Below, piece after piece: positions 19,957 to 26,341 of a stretch of DNA of 30,437 nucleotides. The translations under genes were made by a program, and so were the position numbers. Position 1 is the first letter of the stretch. Every line of letters begins with the position of its first letter. Source of the DNA: Anaerolineae bacterium (lineage in GTDB: Bacteria; Chloroflexota; Anaerolineae; JAAYZQ01); contig JAFGIA010000070.1 in the NCBI GenBank assembly GCA_016929795.1, positions 1-30,437 of the forward strand, in the 5' to 3' direction. A model generated the notes under the pieces. That model was given only the letters and a program-made list of their open reading frames with translations, did no database searches and was not told the origin of the DNA.

Positions 19957-21093
19957 ATGAAAAAGTTTGCACTGTTGAACCTGGTGCTCGTCCTGGCCCT
20001 GCTTCTGCCGGGCATGGTCCTTGCACAGGAACCGGAAGGCGATTTTGGCGTCATCCAGCGCACGGCCAGCTCGTTTCTGGCTGGCTGGAGCCCCGTCATC
20101 AGCGCCGATGATCTGTACGACAATCTGAATGACGGCGACACCAGCAACGACCCATTCGTCGTCAGTGTCCGCTCGGCCGAGCACTATGCCCTGGGTCACA
20201 TCCCCGGCGCGATCAACATCCCCTGGAAAGAGATCGCCAAGGAAGAGAACCTGGCCAAGCTGCCGACCGACCGCCAGATCGTCACCTATTGCTACACGGG
20301 CCACACCGGCCAGGTGGCAGCCACCATCCTCGGCCTGCTCGGCTACGACGTCGTGAACCTGAAGTATGGCATGATGGGCTGGACCAAGAACGATGAAGTG
20401 CTGGCGACCAAGCGCTTTGGCCCCGACACCGATCAGCGTGACTATCCCGTCGAGACGGAAGCGAACGAAGCTACCGAGACGTACGACTATCCCGAGCTGG
20501 AAGTGGGCGGCGCGGATGCGCAAGAGACCATCCGCCTGCGCGCCGAAGAGTTCCTGGCCGATTGGAGCCCCACCACGGCGGCCGACGATCTTTTTGACAT
20601 CCTGAACGACGGCGACGATTCGAACGACCCGGTGATCGTCAGCGCGCGCAGCGCCGAAGACTATGCCAAGGGCCACGTGCCAGGCGCGATCAACATCCCC
20701 TGGAAGCAGATCGCCGAGCCCGAGAACCTGGCCAAGCTGCCGCCCGACGAGCCGATCGTCACCTACTGCTACACCGGCCACACGGGCCAGGTGACCGCCG
20801 TCGTGCTGGGCATGCTCGGCTACGACGTGACCAACTTGAAATACGGCATGATGGGCTGGAGCGAGGACGCCGACGTGGTCGCCACGGCCATCTATGACGT
20901 CGAGACGGCGCCCGACTATGCCGTCGAGGGCACGGCTGCCGCAGCCGCTGCACCGGCTGCGACCGAGCCTGCTGCCCCCGAGACAGTCCCGGAGACCGGT
21001 GGTGCCGGCCTGCCGCTCGAGGCTGTGCTGGTCGGCCTGGGCACGCTGGCCGCCGCCGCGGGCACCTTCCTGCAGCGCCGCAAGGCTGCCTAG
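19957..21093 (+). CDS. exported tandem rhodanese-domain protein with sortase-like tail
   Basis: This 378-residue protein has a signal peptide (about 1-24, ending VLAQ) and two rhodanese domains about 159 residues apart. Both have the motif ARSAEDY/VRSAEHY, GHIPGAINIPW or GHVPGAINIPW, and the active loop CYTGHTG with catalytic cysteines C112 and C271. Rhodaneses carry sulfane sulfur as a persulfide. The C-terminus reads VPETGG, a hydrophobic helix and RRKAA, resembling a sortase sorting signal (LPxTG-like) for wall or surface anchoring. This is an inference as the motif is not canonical. Downstream, after strong hairpins, is the UGA-interrupted cytochrome gene on the same strand. Export and duplication suggest an extracellular sulfur-transfer or sulfur-binding role, in keeping with neighbouring cytochromes. 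Confidence 0.87.
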   Translation: MKKFALLNLVLVLALLLPGMVLAQEPEGDFGVIQRTASSFLAGWSPVISADDLYDNLNDGDTSNDPFVVSVRSAEHYALGHIPGAINIPWKEIAKEENLAKLPTDRQIVTYCYTGHTGQVAATILGLLGYDVVNLKYGMMGWTKNDEVLATKRFGPDTDQRDYPVETEANEATETYDYPELEVGGADAQETIRLRAEEFLADWSPTTAADDLFDILNDGDDSNDPVIVSARSAEDYAKGHVPGAINIPWKQIAEPENLAKLPPDEPIVTYCYTGHTGQVTAVVLGMLGYDVTNLKYGMMGWSEDADVVATAIYDVETAPDYAVEGTAAAAAAPAATEPAAPETVPETGGAGLPLEAVLVGLGTLAAAAGTFLQRRKAA

Positions 21094-21106
21094 TACTCTG
21101 CCATCG

Positions 21107-21147
21107 CCGGCAGGGCAGGGTCCACGACCCGGACCCTGCCCTGCCGG
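21107..21147 (+). terminator. 17-bp perfect hairpin after the rhodanese gene
   Basis: Arms at 21107-21123 and 21131-21147 pair without mismatch (CCGGCAGGGCAGGGTCC against its complement) around a 7-nt loop. It starts 13 nt after the stop codon. No T-run follows, so it may be a terminator or an mRNA end-stabilising stem. Confidence 0.7.
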
Positions 21148-21182
21148 ATGACAGCTTGACCTGCGCACAGCCGCGCGCGGGG

Positions 21183-21227
21183 TCGTGAACATGGCTGTTC
21201 ACGATCGTTGGCCGGCACCGCCGGCCA
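21183..21227 (+). other. two further hairpins before the cytochrome ribosome site
   Basis: TCGTGAAC/GTTCACGA (21183-21190, 21197-21204) and TGGCCGGC/GCCGGCCA (21209-21216, 21220-21227) are both perfect 8-bp stems. The second ends a few bases before the AAAGGAGGAGG ribosome site. They could shield the downstream message or tune its translation. Confidence 0.55.
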
Positions 21228-21246
21228 GGAAAGGAGGAGGAAACGC

Positions 21247-21630
21247 ATGAGCAACAGGACACGGCTGGCTCTCGTCAGCCTGCTCCTCATCGCCATCGTG
21301 TTGGGCCTCGCCGCGTGTGGCGACGAGACCGAGCCCACCACGGTGGCACAGGCGACGACTGCCCCTGCCGAGCCGGCAGAAGCCGACACGGCGCAGCCCG
21401 AGCCGACAGAGCCTCCCACCCAGGCACCGACGGAACCCGTCGCCCCCACCGACACCATCGAGCCTACCGACACGCCCGTCCCGCCGACAGAAACCCCGGA
21501 ACCCACCCCCACACCCGAGCCCGTCGTCGACGACTCGGCCTGCATCACCTGCCACACCAGCCAGGAGACGCTGGAGGCCCTCGCGGTGGAAGAGGAGCCT
21601 GAGGAGGAGCTGTCGGAAGGGGAGGGTTGA
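21247..21630 (+). CDS. N-terminal part of an 11-heme lipoprotein cytochrome (ends at in-frame UGA)
   Basis: This frame encodes 127 residues and stops at TGA 21628-21630. It has a lipoprotein signal with lipobox LAAC (C24), then a Pro/Thr/Glu-rich linker (about 25-98), one CXXCH (CITCH) and an acidic Gly tail SEGEG. An AGGAGGAGG ribosome site precedes the ATG. Alone it would be a monoheme stub. The reading frame continues without shift into the 10 other heme sites downstream, so this looks like the start of one 498-residue protein. A stem-loop straight after the TGA resembles a selenocysteine insertion element. If the TGA is a true stop, the gene is broken. Confidence 0.8.
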   Translation: MSNRTRLALVSLLLIAIVLGLAACGDETEPTTVAQATTAPAEPAEADTAQPEPTEPPTQAPTEPVAPTDTIEPTDTPVPPTETPEPTPTPEPVVDDSACITCHTSQETLEALAVEEEPEEELSEGEG

Positions 21631-21662
21631 GGCGGTTCTGTGCCTCCGGTGGAGGCATGGGA
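21628..21662 (+). promoter_or_regulatory. UGA with downstream SECIS-like stem-loop
   Basis: TGA at 21628-21630 is followed by 5 nt, then a 12-bp stem 21636-21647 against 21651-21662 with loop GGT (21648-21650). Nine pairs are Watson-Crick, including the seven nearest the loop, and three are G-U. The loop starts 17 nt after the TGA and its first two bases are G. As I recall the bacterial SECIS rules, a loop of 3-14 nt with a G in its first two positions, 16-37 nt from UGA, is expected. No selA, selB, selC or selD lies in this window. Confidence 0.45.
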
Positions 21663-22743
21663 GAAGGTCTTTATCAGTGACGAAACGTTTGTCGATTCAG
21701 TCCACGGCAAGATGGGGTGCATCACCTGTCACGGCGGCACCAGCGGCGCAACCGACATGGAGGTCGCGCACGAGGGCATCGTCGTCGAGCCCGACTCGAT
21801 CGCAGCCTGTGGCCCCTGCCACACCCAGATCGCGACATCGGATGCGGGCAGCTTGCATTCGGACCTGTCAGGCTACTTGACCGTCCTCACGGCACGCAGC
21901 AGCCCAGAGAATATGGGCGTGATCGAAGAGGCCATGGAGAACCACTGCCTGACCTGCCACACCTCCTGTGGCCAATGCCACGTCAGCCGGCCCACCAACC
22001 TGGGGGGCGGCCTCTTTGCCGGCCACGAGTTCAAGGGCACCCCCTCAATGAACCTGACCTGCACGGCCTGCCACGGCAGCCGTGTCAACAACGAGTACAA
22101 GGGCCTGAACCGGCCCGTTCCCGCCGACGTGCATTGGATCCAGGGCGGCATGTCCTGCTTCACGTGCCACTCGGGGGACGAGATGCATGGCGTGCTGGGC
22201 GAACAGGCAGATCGTTACGATGGGGCGCCCTCCCCTGGCTGCCAGGACGAGGGGTGCCACGACCAGGCCGGTCCCGGCGACGGGATCGCCAACCACACCG
22301 CGGCGCACTTGGAGGCGATGAGCTGCCAGGTGTGCCACTCGACGACGTACAAGAATTGCTACAGTTGCCATGTGGCCCAGCAAGAGGGCGTCGCCTTCTT
22401 CCGGATTGAGCCGTCGGTGATGGATTTCAAGATCGGGCTGAACCCGATCCAGAGCGAGGCGCGGCCGTGGAAATATGTGCCACTGCGCCACGTGCCGGTC
22501 GACCCCGAGTCGTTTGCCTACTATGGTGAGGATCTGCTACCCAACTTTGGCGCGCTACCGACGTGGAAATATGCCACACCGCACAACATCCAGCGGCTGA
22601 CGCCACAGACGGAGAGTTGTGACGCGTGTCACGGCAGCCTTGAATTCTTCTTGACCGCAGACGACCTGCTGCCCTACGAGGTGGAAGCCAACCAGGGAGT
22701 CATCGTCAGCGAGCCACCGCCGGCCTTTGGCAGCGGCAACTAG
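21640..22743 (+). CDS. C-terminal part of the 11-heme lipoprotein cytochrome
   Basis: The in-frame continuation carries heme sites CITCH, CGPCH, CLTCH with CGQCH three residues on, CTACH, CFTCH, a CX4CH (CQDEGCH), CQVCH, CYSCH and CDACH. Together with the upstream CITCH that makes 11 c-heme sites. Segments such as TCHTSCGQCHVSRP and TACHGSRVNNEY recall known octaheme/multiheme respiratory cytochromes, though no exact family can be named. It has no signal peptide, so if translated from GTG 21640 it could not be matured with heme. A GAGG ribosome-like site exists 7 nt before that GTG, but reinitiation would give a cytoplasmic, heme-free product. The 367-residue segment shows no other break, so it is under constraint or was recently intact. 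Confidence 0.85.
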   Translation: MPPVEAWEKVFISDETFVDSVHGKMGCITCHGGTSGATDMEVAHEGIVVEPDSIAACGPCHTQIATSDAGSLHSDLSGYLTVLTARSSPENMGVIEEAMENHCLTCHTSCGQCHVSRPTNLGGGLFAGHEFKGTPSMNLTCTACHGSRVNNEYKGLNRPVPADVHWIQGGMSCFTCHSGDEMHGVLGEQADRYDGAPSPGCQDEGCHDQAGPGDGIANHTAAHLEAMSCQVCHSTTYKNCYSCHVAQQEGVAFFRIEPSVMDFKIGLNPIQSEARPWKYVPLRHVPVDPESFAYYGEDLLPNFGALPTWKYATPHNIQRLTPQTESCDACHGSLEFFLTADDLLPYEVEANQGVIVSEPPPAFGSGN

Positions 22744-22774
22744 CCAACGCCCGAGACTGGAGATGCCAGGAGCC

Positions 22775-22820
22775 ACTCCCCTCGGCGAGAAACTGCCAAA
22801 CAGGATCTCGCCGAGGGAGT
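22775..22820. terminator. bidirectional terminator-like hairpin
   Basis: Arms 22775-22790 and 22806-22820 contain CTCGGCGAGA against TCTCGCCGAG (10 perfect bp) plus further G-C pairs with one skip. It lies between the end of the cytochrome gene and the end of the small opposite-strand gene, so it may serve both. The remainder of 22744-22824 has nothing else notable. Confidence 0.65.
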
Positions 22821-22824
22821 TCGT

Positions 22825-22983
22825 TCAGTCACCCGCAACCGGTCCCAGCGGGCGAGGCGTAGCCTGCCATCTGGCTTCAAGACGATGCAGCACACGCATG
22901 ATCAGCAGCATGATCAGCACCGGTACGACGAGGCGTAACACAATCATCATCGCGACGACCTCAGCCCCAAACAGCCACTTCAT
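22825..22983 (-). CDS. small membrane protein, 52 residues
   Basis: The ATG at 22983 is preceded by AAAGGAGG with a 6-nt spacing, a very good ribosome site, and a promoter is at 23092-23119. The product (MKWLFGAEVVAMMIVLRLVV...) has one long hydrophobic stretch that could span the membrane once or form a hairpin, and a short Arg/Pro-rich C-terminus. A longer frame to 23103 exists but lacks a start site. No domain is recognised. It is divergent from the 22-heme gene and might be a partner or regulator of the cytochromes. That is a guess from position alone. Confidence 0.72.
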   Translation of the reverse strand: MKWLFGAEVVAMMIVLRLVVPVLIMLLIMRVLHRLEARWQATPRPLGPVAGD

Positions 22984-23091
22984 GGGACGCCTCCTTTTCC
23001 GGGCCACTTTGGCCCTGTCCCGGGCGCGAGGACCTGCGATTAGAGAACCACAACGACCCCGGTCTGCACCCGGGAGCCGATTCCTACTTCT

Positions 23092-23119
23092 ATTATACCA
23101 CACATTTCGGCCAAGTCAA
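23092..23119 (-). promoter_or_regulatory. promoter of the small membrane protein
   Basis: On the minus strand TTGACT (23114-23119), a 16-nt spacer and TATAAT (23092-23097). The leader would be about 100 nt. Confidence 0.72.
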
Positions 23120-23189
23120 TACCCAAAAGTCAAGATTTGCCTATCAAAAAAGTATTTTTCGACGATCCACGTGCCCCTTGGTGCGTTTG

Positions 23190-23206
23190 GGTACGAATTT
23201 CGTACC
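23190..23206. promoter_or_regulatory. 17-nt perfect palindrome upstream of the 22-heme promoter
   Basis: GGTACGAA, T, TTCGTACC: eight paired bases each side, lying about 80 nt before the -35 box of the 22-heme gene and 71 nt after the -35 of the small gene. Placed midway between divergent promoters, it fits an operator for a dimeric regulator. The rest of 22984-23344 holds only the two promoters and AT-rich tracts near 23150. Confidence 0.45.
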
Positions 23207-23284
23207 ACGGGGACGCATGGCTTCATACGCGGCCGGCACGTGGATGGCGGTGCAGGAAGCGCCTATTCCTGGGATGCACGCCTG

Positions 23285-23313
23285 TTGACACTCTGTTGGA
23301 GTTAGGATATAAT
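23285..23313 (+). promoter_or_regulatory. consensus promoter of the 22-heme cytochrome gene
   Basis: TTGACA (23285-23290), 17 nt, TATAAT (23308-23313): both hexamers perfect. Transcription would start near 23320 with a leader of only about 25 nt. Confidence 0.88.
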
Positions 23314-23321
23314 TTCACAAG

Positions 23322-23335
23322 CTTGATCGATCAAG
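23322..23335. promoter_or_regulatory. 14-bp perfect palindrome at the transcript start
   Basis: CTTGATCGATCAAG reads the same on both strands. It lies at the predicted start of transcription and its last bases run into AAGGAGGA. A bound protein would block initiation, and a folded RNA could hide the ribosome site. Confidence 0.5.
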
Positions 23336-23344
23336 GAGGATGCG

Positions 23345-25636
23345 GTGACAGATCTCCAGTCAGGCGAGGATAAAGTCCAAGCCCCCGAACCGGCCAAGGA
23401 TCAATTGGCAGAGCCGCCTCGCAAAAAGAACAATCAAAAGTTGCCCGTCCGGCGCATCTTGCTGATCGGATTCGCCTTCATCGCGGGTTTCGTGGTACTT
23501 GGCTTTCTCACCATCCAGGTGTGGGAGTGGTCGAACAGCGTCGAGTTTTGCGCCAACATGTGCCACGACGTCCATCCCGAAGAGATCCCCGCCTACCAGG
23601 ATTCGTACCACGCCCGCGTCAAGTGCACCGAATGCCACATGGGACGCGTCGGCACCATCGAGAATATCTTTCTCAAGGCCAGCCACTTTCGCCACCTGCC
23701 CGAAGTCCTTTTGGATAACTACGATCGCCCCACCGAATCGGAGAGCCTGCGCCCGCCCAACGAGTCGTGCGAGCTGTGCCACTGGCCCCCGGCCTTTCAT
23801 GGCGATACCGTGCGCGAGATCATCCATTTCCAGCCCGACCGTGACAACACCCTGCTCCGCACCTATCTGATCCTGAAAACAGGCGCTGGCGACCCCTCCG
23901 AGATGGAGGGCTATGCCATCCACTGGCACGTCGCCTTCCCCGTCGAGTACGTTGCCCTCGACGAGCACCACCAGGAGATCGCCTGGGTGCGCACCACGCT
24001 GCCCGATGGCCGGACCGTCGAGTACACCGACGTGACGAACCCGGCTCCCGAGTTCGACGAAACCGAGATCCAGGCCATGGACTGCGTCGACTGCCACAAC
24101 CGCGTCGGCCACCCCTTCGACTCGCCGGCCGAGCTCACCGACGAGGCCCTGGCCATAGGCGCACTCAGCCGGGGCTTGCCCTATGCAAAGCAGGAGATGG
24201 CAGATCTGCTCAGTGCTGCTCACGCCAGCCAGGAGGCAGCCCTGGAAGCGGTTGGGGCGGTGAAGGCAGGCTACGAGGCCAAGCACCCCGAGATTGCCCA
24301 GAGCATGCAGCAAGAGATCGAGCAGGCCGAAGCCCTCGCGCAGCAGCTCCTGACCCGGCTCGTTTTTGACAAGCCGGGGGTGACCTGGCGCGACTTTCCC
24401 GACGAGTCGGGCCACGCCGACTTTCCTGGCTGCTTCCGCTGCCACGATGGCAAGCACGTGTCTGAAGACGGAGAGCCGATCCGACTCCACTGCAACATCT
24501 GCCACAGCATCCCGGTGACCGTGGGCGAGGCCGATCGGGCGCCCGACATGCCCGTGACCACGATTCCCGAGCCCGCGTCACACCTCGAAGCCAACTTTAT
24601 GGCCGATCACCGCTTCCAGGCAGACGATTCGTGCATCACCTGCCACGGCGACATCGAGTTCGGCACCGACAGCTCTACCTTCTGCTCCAACTACTCCTGC
24701 CACGGCCGCGCCTGGCCCGAGGTGGAGCTCGACGCCGCCTTCCCGCACCCCATCCCCCTCGAGGGCAAACACGCCGAGGTGTGGTGTCACGACTGCCACG
24801 AGGGCGTGCGCAAGCCCGAGTTCCAGTGCGCCAACTGCCACGAGCCGCCGCCGGACCACTTTGGGCCCGTGTGCGAGGATTGCCACACGGTGGCCGGGTT
24901 TGATCAGGCCGAGGTGGGCGAGGGGTTTGTGCACCCCGTCGCGCTTGAGGGCGCCCATGCCCAGGCGTCGTGTGAGGCTTGTCACGCCGGCGACCAGGAG
25001 ATCGACTTTGTCTGCGCCAACTGCCACCAGCCGCCGCCCGACCACTATGGCCCCACCTGCGAGGGGTGTCACACGCCGGAAGGCTTTGATCAGGTCGAGG
25101 TGGGTGAGGGGTTTGTGCACCCCGTCCCACTCGAGGGCGCGCACGCCGAGGCGACGTGTGAGGCGTGTCACGCCGGCGACGAGGAGATCGACTTTGTGTG
25201 CGCCAACTGCCACCAGCCGCCGCCCGACCACTATGGCCCGACCTGCGAAGAGTGCCACACGCCCACGGCCTTTGCCCAGGCGACCCTGCCGCCAGAGCTA
25301 CACCCGATCCCGCTCATCGGCGCCCACGCCCGGGCTTTGTGCGCTGGCTGCCACGTCCAGGAGGGCGTCACGCCCGAGTATGTGTGTGAGAATTGCCACG
25401 AGCGGCCCGAGAACCACCTCGAGGGGGCGTGCGACGTGTGCCATAATCCCACCGGGTGGGCCGCATCAGCCGCAAGGTTCGTGCGCATCGCATCCCAGAT
25501 CCCGCACGACGTCGAGGGGCGCGAGGACTGCCTCCTGTGCCACGATCCGGCCGGTGACATCCAGCCAGCGCCCGGCGCACACGAGGATTATATCAACGAG
25601 CAGTGCCTCCTGTGCCACAAGGTGGCCGAGGAATAA
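23345..25636 (+). CDS. 22-heme NapC/NrfH-anchored cytochrome c with tandem tri-heme repeats
   Basis: This 763-residue protein has a cytoplasmic N-terminus, one membrane helix (about 38-62) and a long periplasmic part. I count 22 heme-binding sites: 20 CXXCH, one CX3CH (CANMCH at the NapC/NirT-like start) and one CX4CH (CSNYSCH). The first part (HPEEIPAYQDSYHARVKCTECHMG) is like NapC/NrfH quinol dehydrogenases. The C-terminal half holds four copies of a 61-62-residue unit, each with three hemes: LEGAHA..CEACH, CANCHQPPPDHYG and CEGCHTP. The second and third copies are almost identical. The start is GTG, with AAGGAGGA 4-5 nt away. Such proteins act as nanowire-like electron carriers between quinol pool and outside partners. 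Convergent with the response regulator gene, whose terminator it shares. Confidence 0.92.
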   Translation: MTDLQSGEDKVQAPEPAKDQLAEPPRKKNNQKLPVRRILLIGFAFIAGFVVLGFLTIQVWEWSNSVEFCANMCHDVHPEEIPAYQDSYHARVKCTECHMGRVGTIENIFLKASHFRHLPEVLLDNYDRPTESESLRPPNESCELCHWPPAFHGDTVREIIHFQPDRDNTLLRTYLILKTGAGDPSEMEGYAIHWHVAFPVEYVALDEHHQEIAWVRTTLPDGRTVEYTDVTNPAPEFDETEIQAMDCVDCHNRVGHPFDSPAELTDEALAIGALSRGLPYAKQEMADLLSAAHASQEAALEAVGAVKAGYEAKHPEIAQSMQQEIEQAEALAQQLLTRLVFDKPGVTWRDFPDESGHADFPGCFRCHDGKHVSEDGEPIRLHCNICHSIPVTVGEADRAPDMPVTTIPEPASHLEANFMADHRFQADDSCITCHGDIEFGTDSSTFCSNYSCHGRAWPEVELDAAFPHPIPLEGKHAEVWCHDCHEGVRKPEFQCANCHEPPPDHFGPVCEDCHTVAGFDQAEVGEGFVHPVALEGAHAQASCEACHAGDQEIDFVCANCHQPPPDHYGPTCEGCHTPEGFDQVEVGEGFVHPVPLEGAHAEATCEACHAGDEEIDFVCANCHQPPPDHYGPTCEECHTPTAFAQATLPPELHPIPLIGAHARALCAGCHVQEGVTPEYVCENCHERPENHLEGACDVCHNPTGWAASAARFVRIASQIPHDVEGREDCLLCHDPAGDIQPAPGAHEDYINEQCLLCHKVAEE
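24746..25480 (+). repeat. four tandem 183-186 bp units coding tri-heme modules
   Basis: The unit begins at the codons for HP at 24746, 24932, 25118 and 25301, spacing 186, 186 and 183. Units 2 and 3 keep nearly the same DNA sequence, which points to recent duplication. Each unit brings three heme sites. Confidence 0.85.
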
Positions 25637-25649
25637 ACGGCCAGGTCGG

Positions 25650-25690
25650 TCGATGGGCAAGATGGGTCAGCGCCCCATCTTGCCCATCGA
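25650..25690. terminator. 17-bp perfect hairpin shared by convergent genes
   Basis: Arms 25650-25666 and 25674-25690 (TCGATGGGCAAGATGGG and its complement) pair without mismatch around a 7-nt loop. The right arm lies within the last codons of the response regulator gene, where it encodes its SMGKMGR end. It begins 14 nt after the 22-heme stop. Confidence 0.75.
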
Positions 25691-26341
25691 CTCGACATAG
25701 TCTTCGATCCGGTTGCGCGCTGCGTACGCAGCCGCCTCGGCGCGCGACGAGAGGTTGAGCTTGCCGAGGATGATGCTGACATAGTTGCGCACCGTCTTTT
25801 CACTCAACTGCACCGCGGCCGCGATCTCGCGGTTCGTCTCCCCCGCTGCCACGTGGGCCAGGATCTGCATCTCCTGGCCTGTCAGTTCCGCAAAGGCGTG
25901 GGCGCGCTCGTGACGGCGTGCCTCGCGCACCTTGGCGAACACGCGCGCGGTTAACGCCGGGTCGAGCAGGCTCTGACCCTGGCCCACGCGCTCCAGTGCC
26001 CGGATCAACTCGTTGGAGCCGATCTCTTTGAGCACATAGCCGTCGGCGCCACACGCGATCGCGTCGAACAGCATCTCGTCGTCGGGAAATGACGTGAGGA
26101 TGATGATCCGTGTCTCGGGCCGGTGGGCCTTGATCTGGTGGCACGCGTCGAGGCCTGTGCCGCCCGGCAGGCGGATGTCGAGGACGATCACGTCGGGGGC
26201 CAGCGCTTTGGCCTGGGCCACCGCCTCGCGCACCGTCGATGCCTCGCCCACCACTTCCATGCCCGGCTGGCGCTCGATGAGCGCCCGCACGCCAAGGCGC
26301 ACGACTTCATGATCGTCGACAAGCAGGATGCGCATGCTCAT
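25667..26341 (-). CDS. DevR/NarL-type response regulator
   Basis: This 224-residue response regulator has a receiver domain (1-125) and a LuxR-type helix-turn-helix (about 145-210: LTGQEMQILAHVAAGETNREIA, then SEKTVRNYVSIILGKL). The phosphate acceptor is D55 in VIVLDIRLPGG, with D9/D10 and K105 as the other standard residues. Its pattern ILTSFPDDEMLFDAIACGADGY and VGQGQSLLDP is close to DevR/DosR, a hypoxia and redox regulator of mycobacteria, though that similarity is judged by eye. The ATG at 26341 overlaps the kinase TGA as ATGA, so the two are translated together. The short tail after about residue 215 is coded by a terminator hairpin arm. Its likely targets are the nearby cytochrome genes, an inference from position. 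Confidence 0.92.
   Translation of the reverse strand: MSMRILLVDDHEVVRLGVRALIERQPGMEVVGEASTVREAVAQAKALAPDVIVLDIRLPGGTGLDACHQIKAHRPETRIIILTSFPDDEMLFDAIACGADGYVLKEIGSNELIRALERVGQGQSLLDPALTARVFAKVREARRHERAHAFAELTGQEMQILAHVAAGETNREIAAAVQLSEKTVRNYVSIILGKLNLSSRAEAAAYAARNRIEDYVESMGKMGR

Noticed and set aside
21640..22743. Independent gene started by GTG at 21640
   Set aside because: A weak ribosome site exists, but the product would lack a signal peptide and could not receive c-type hemes. It is better seen as the continuation of the lipoprotein.
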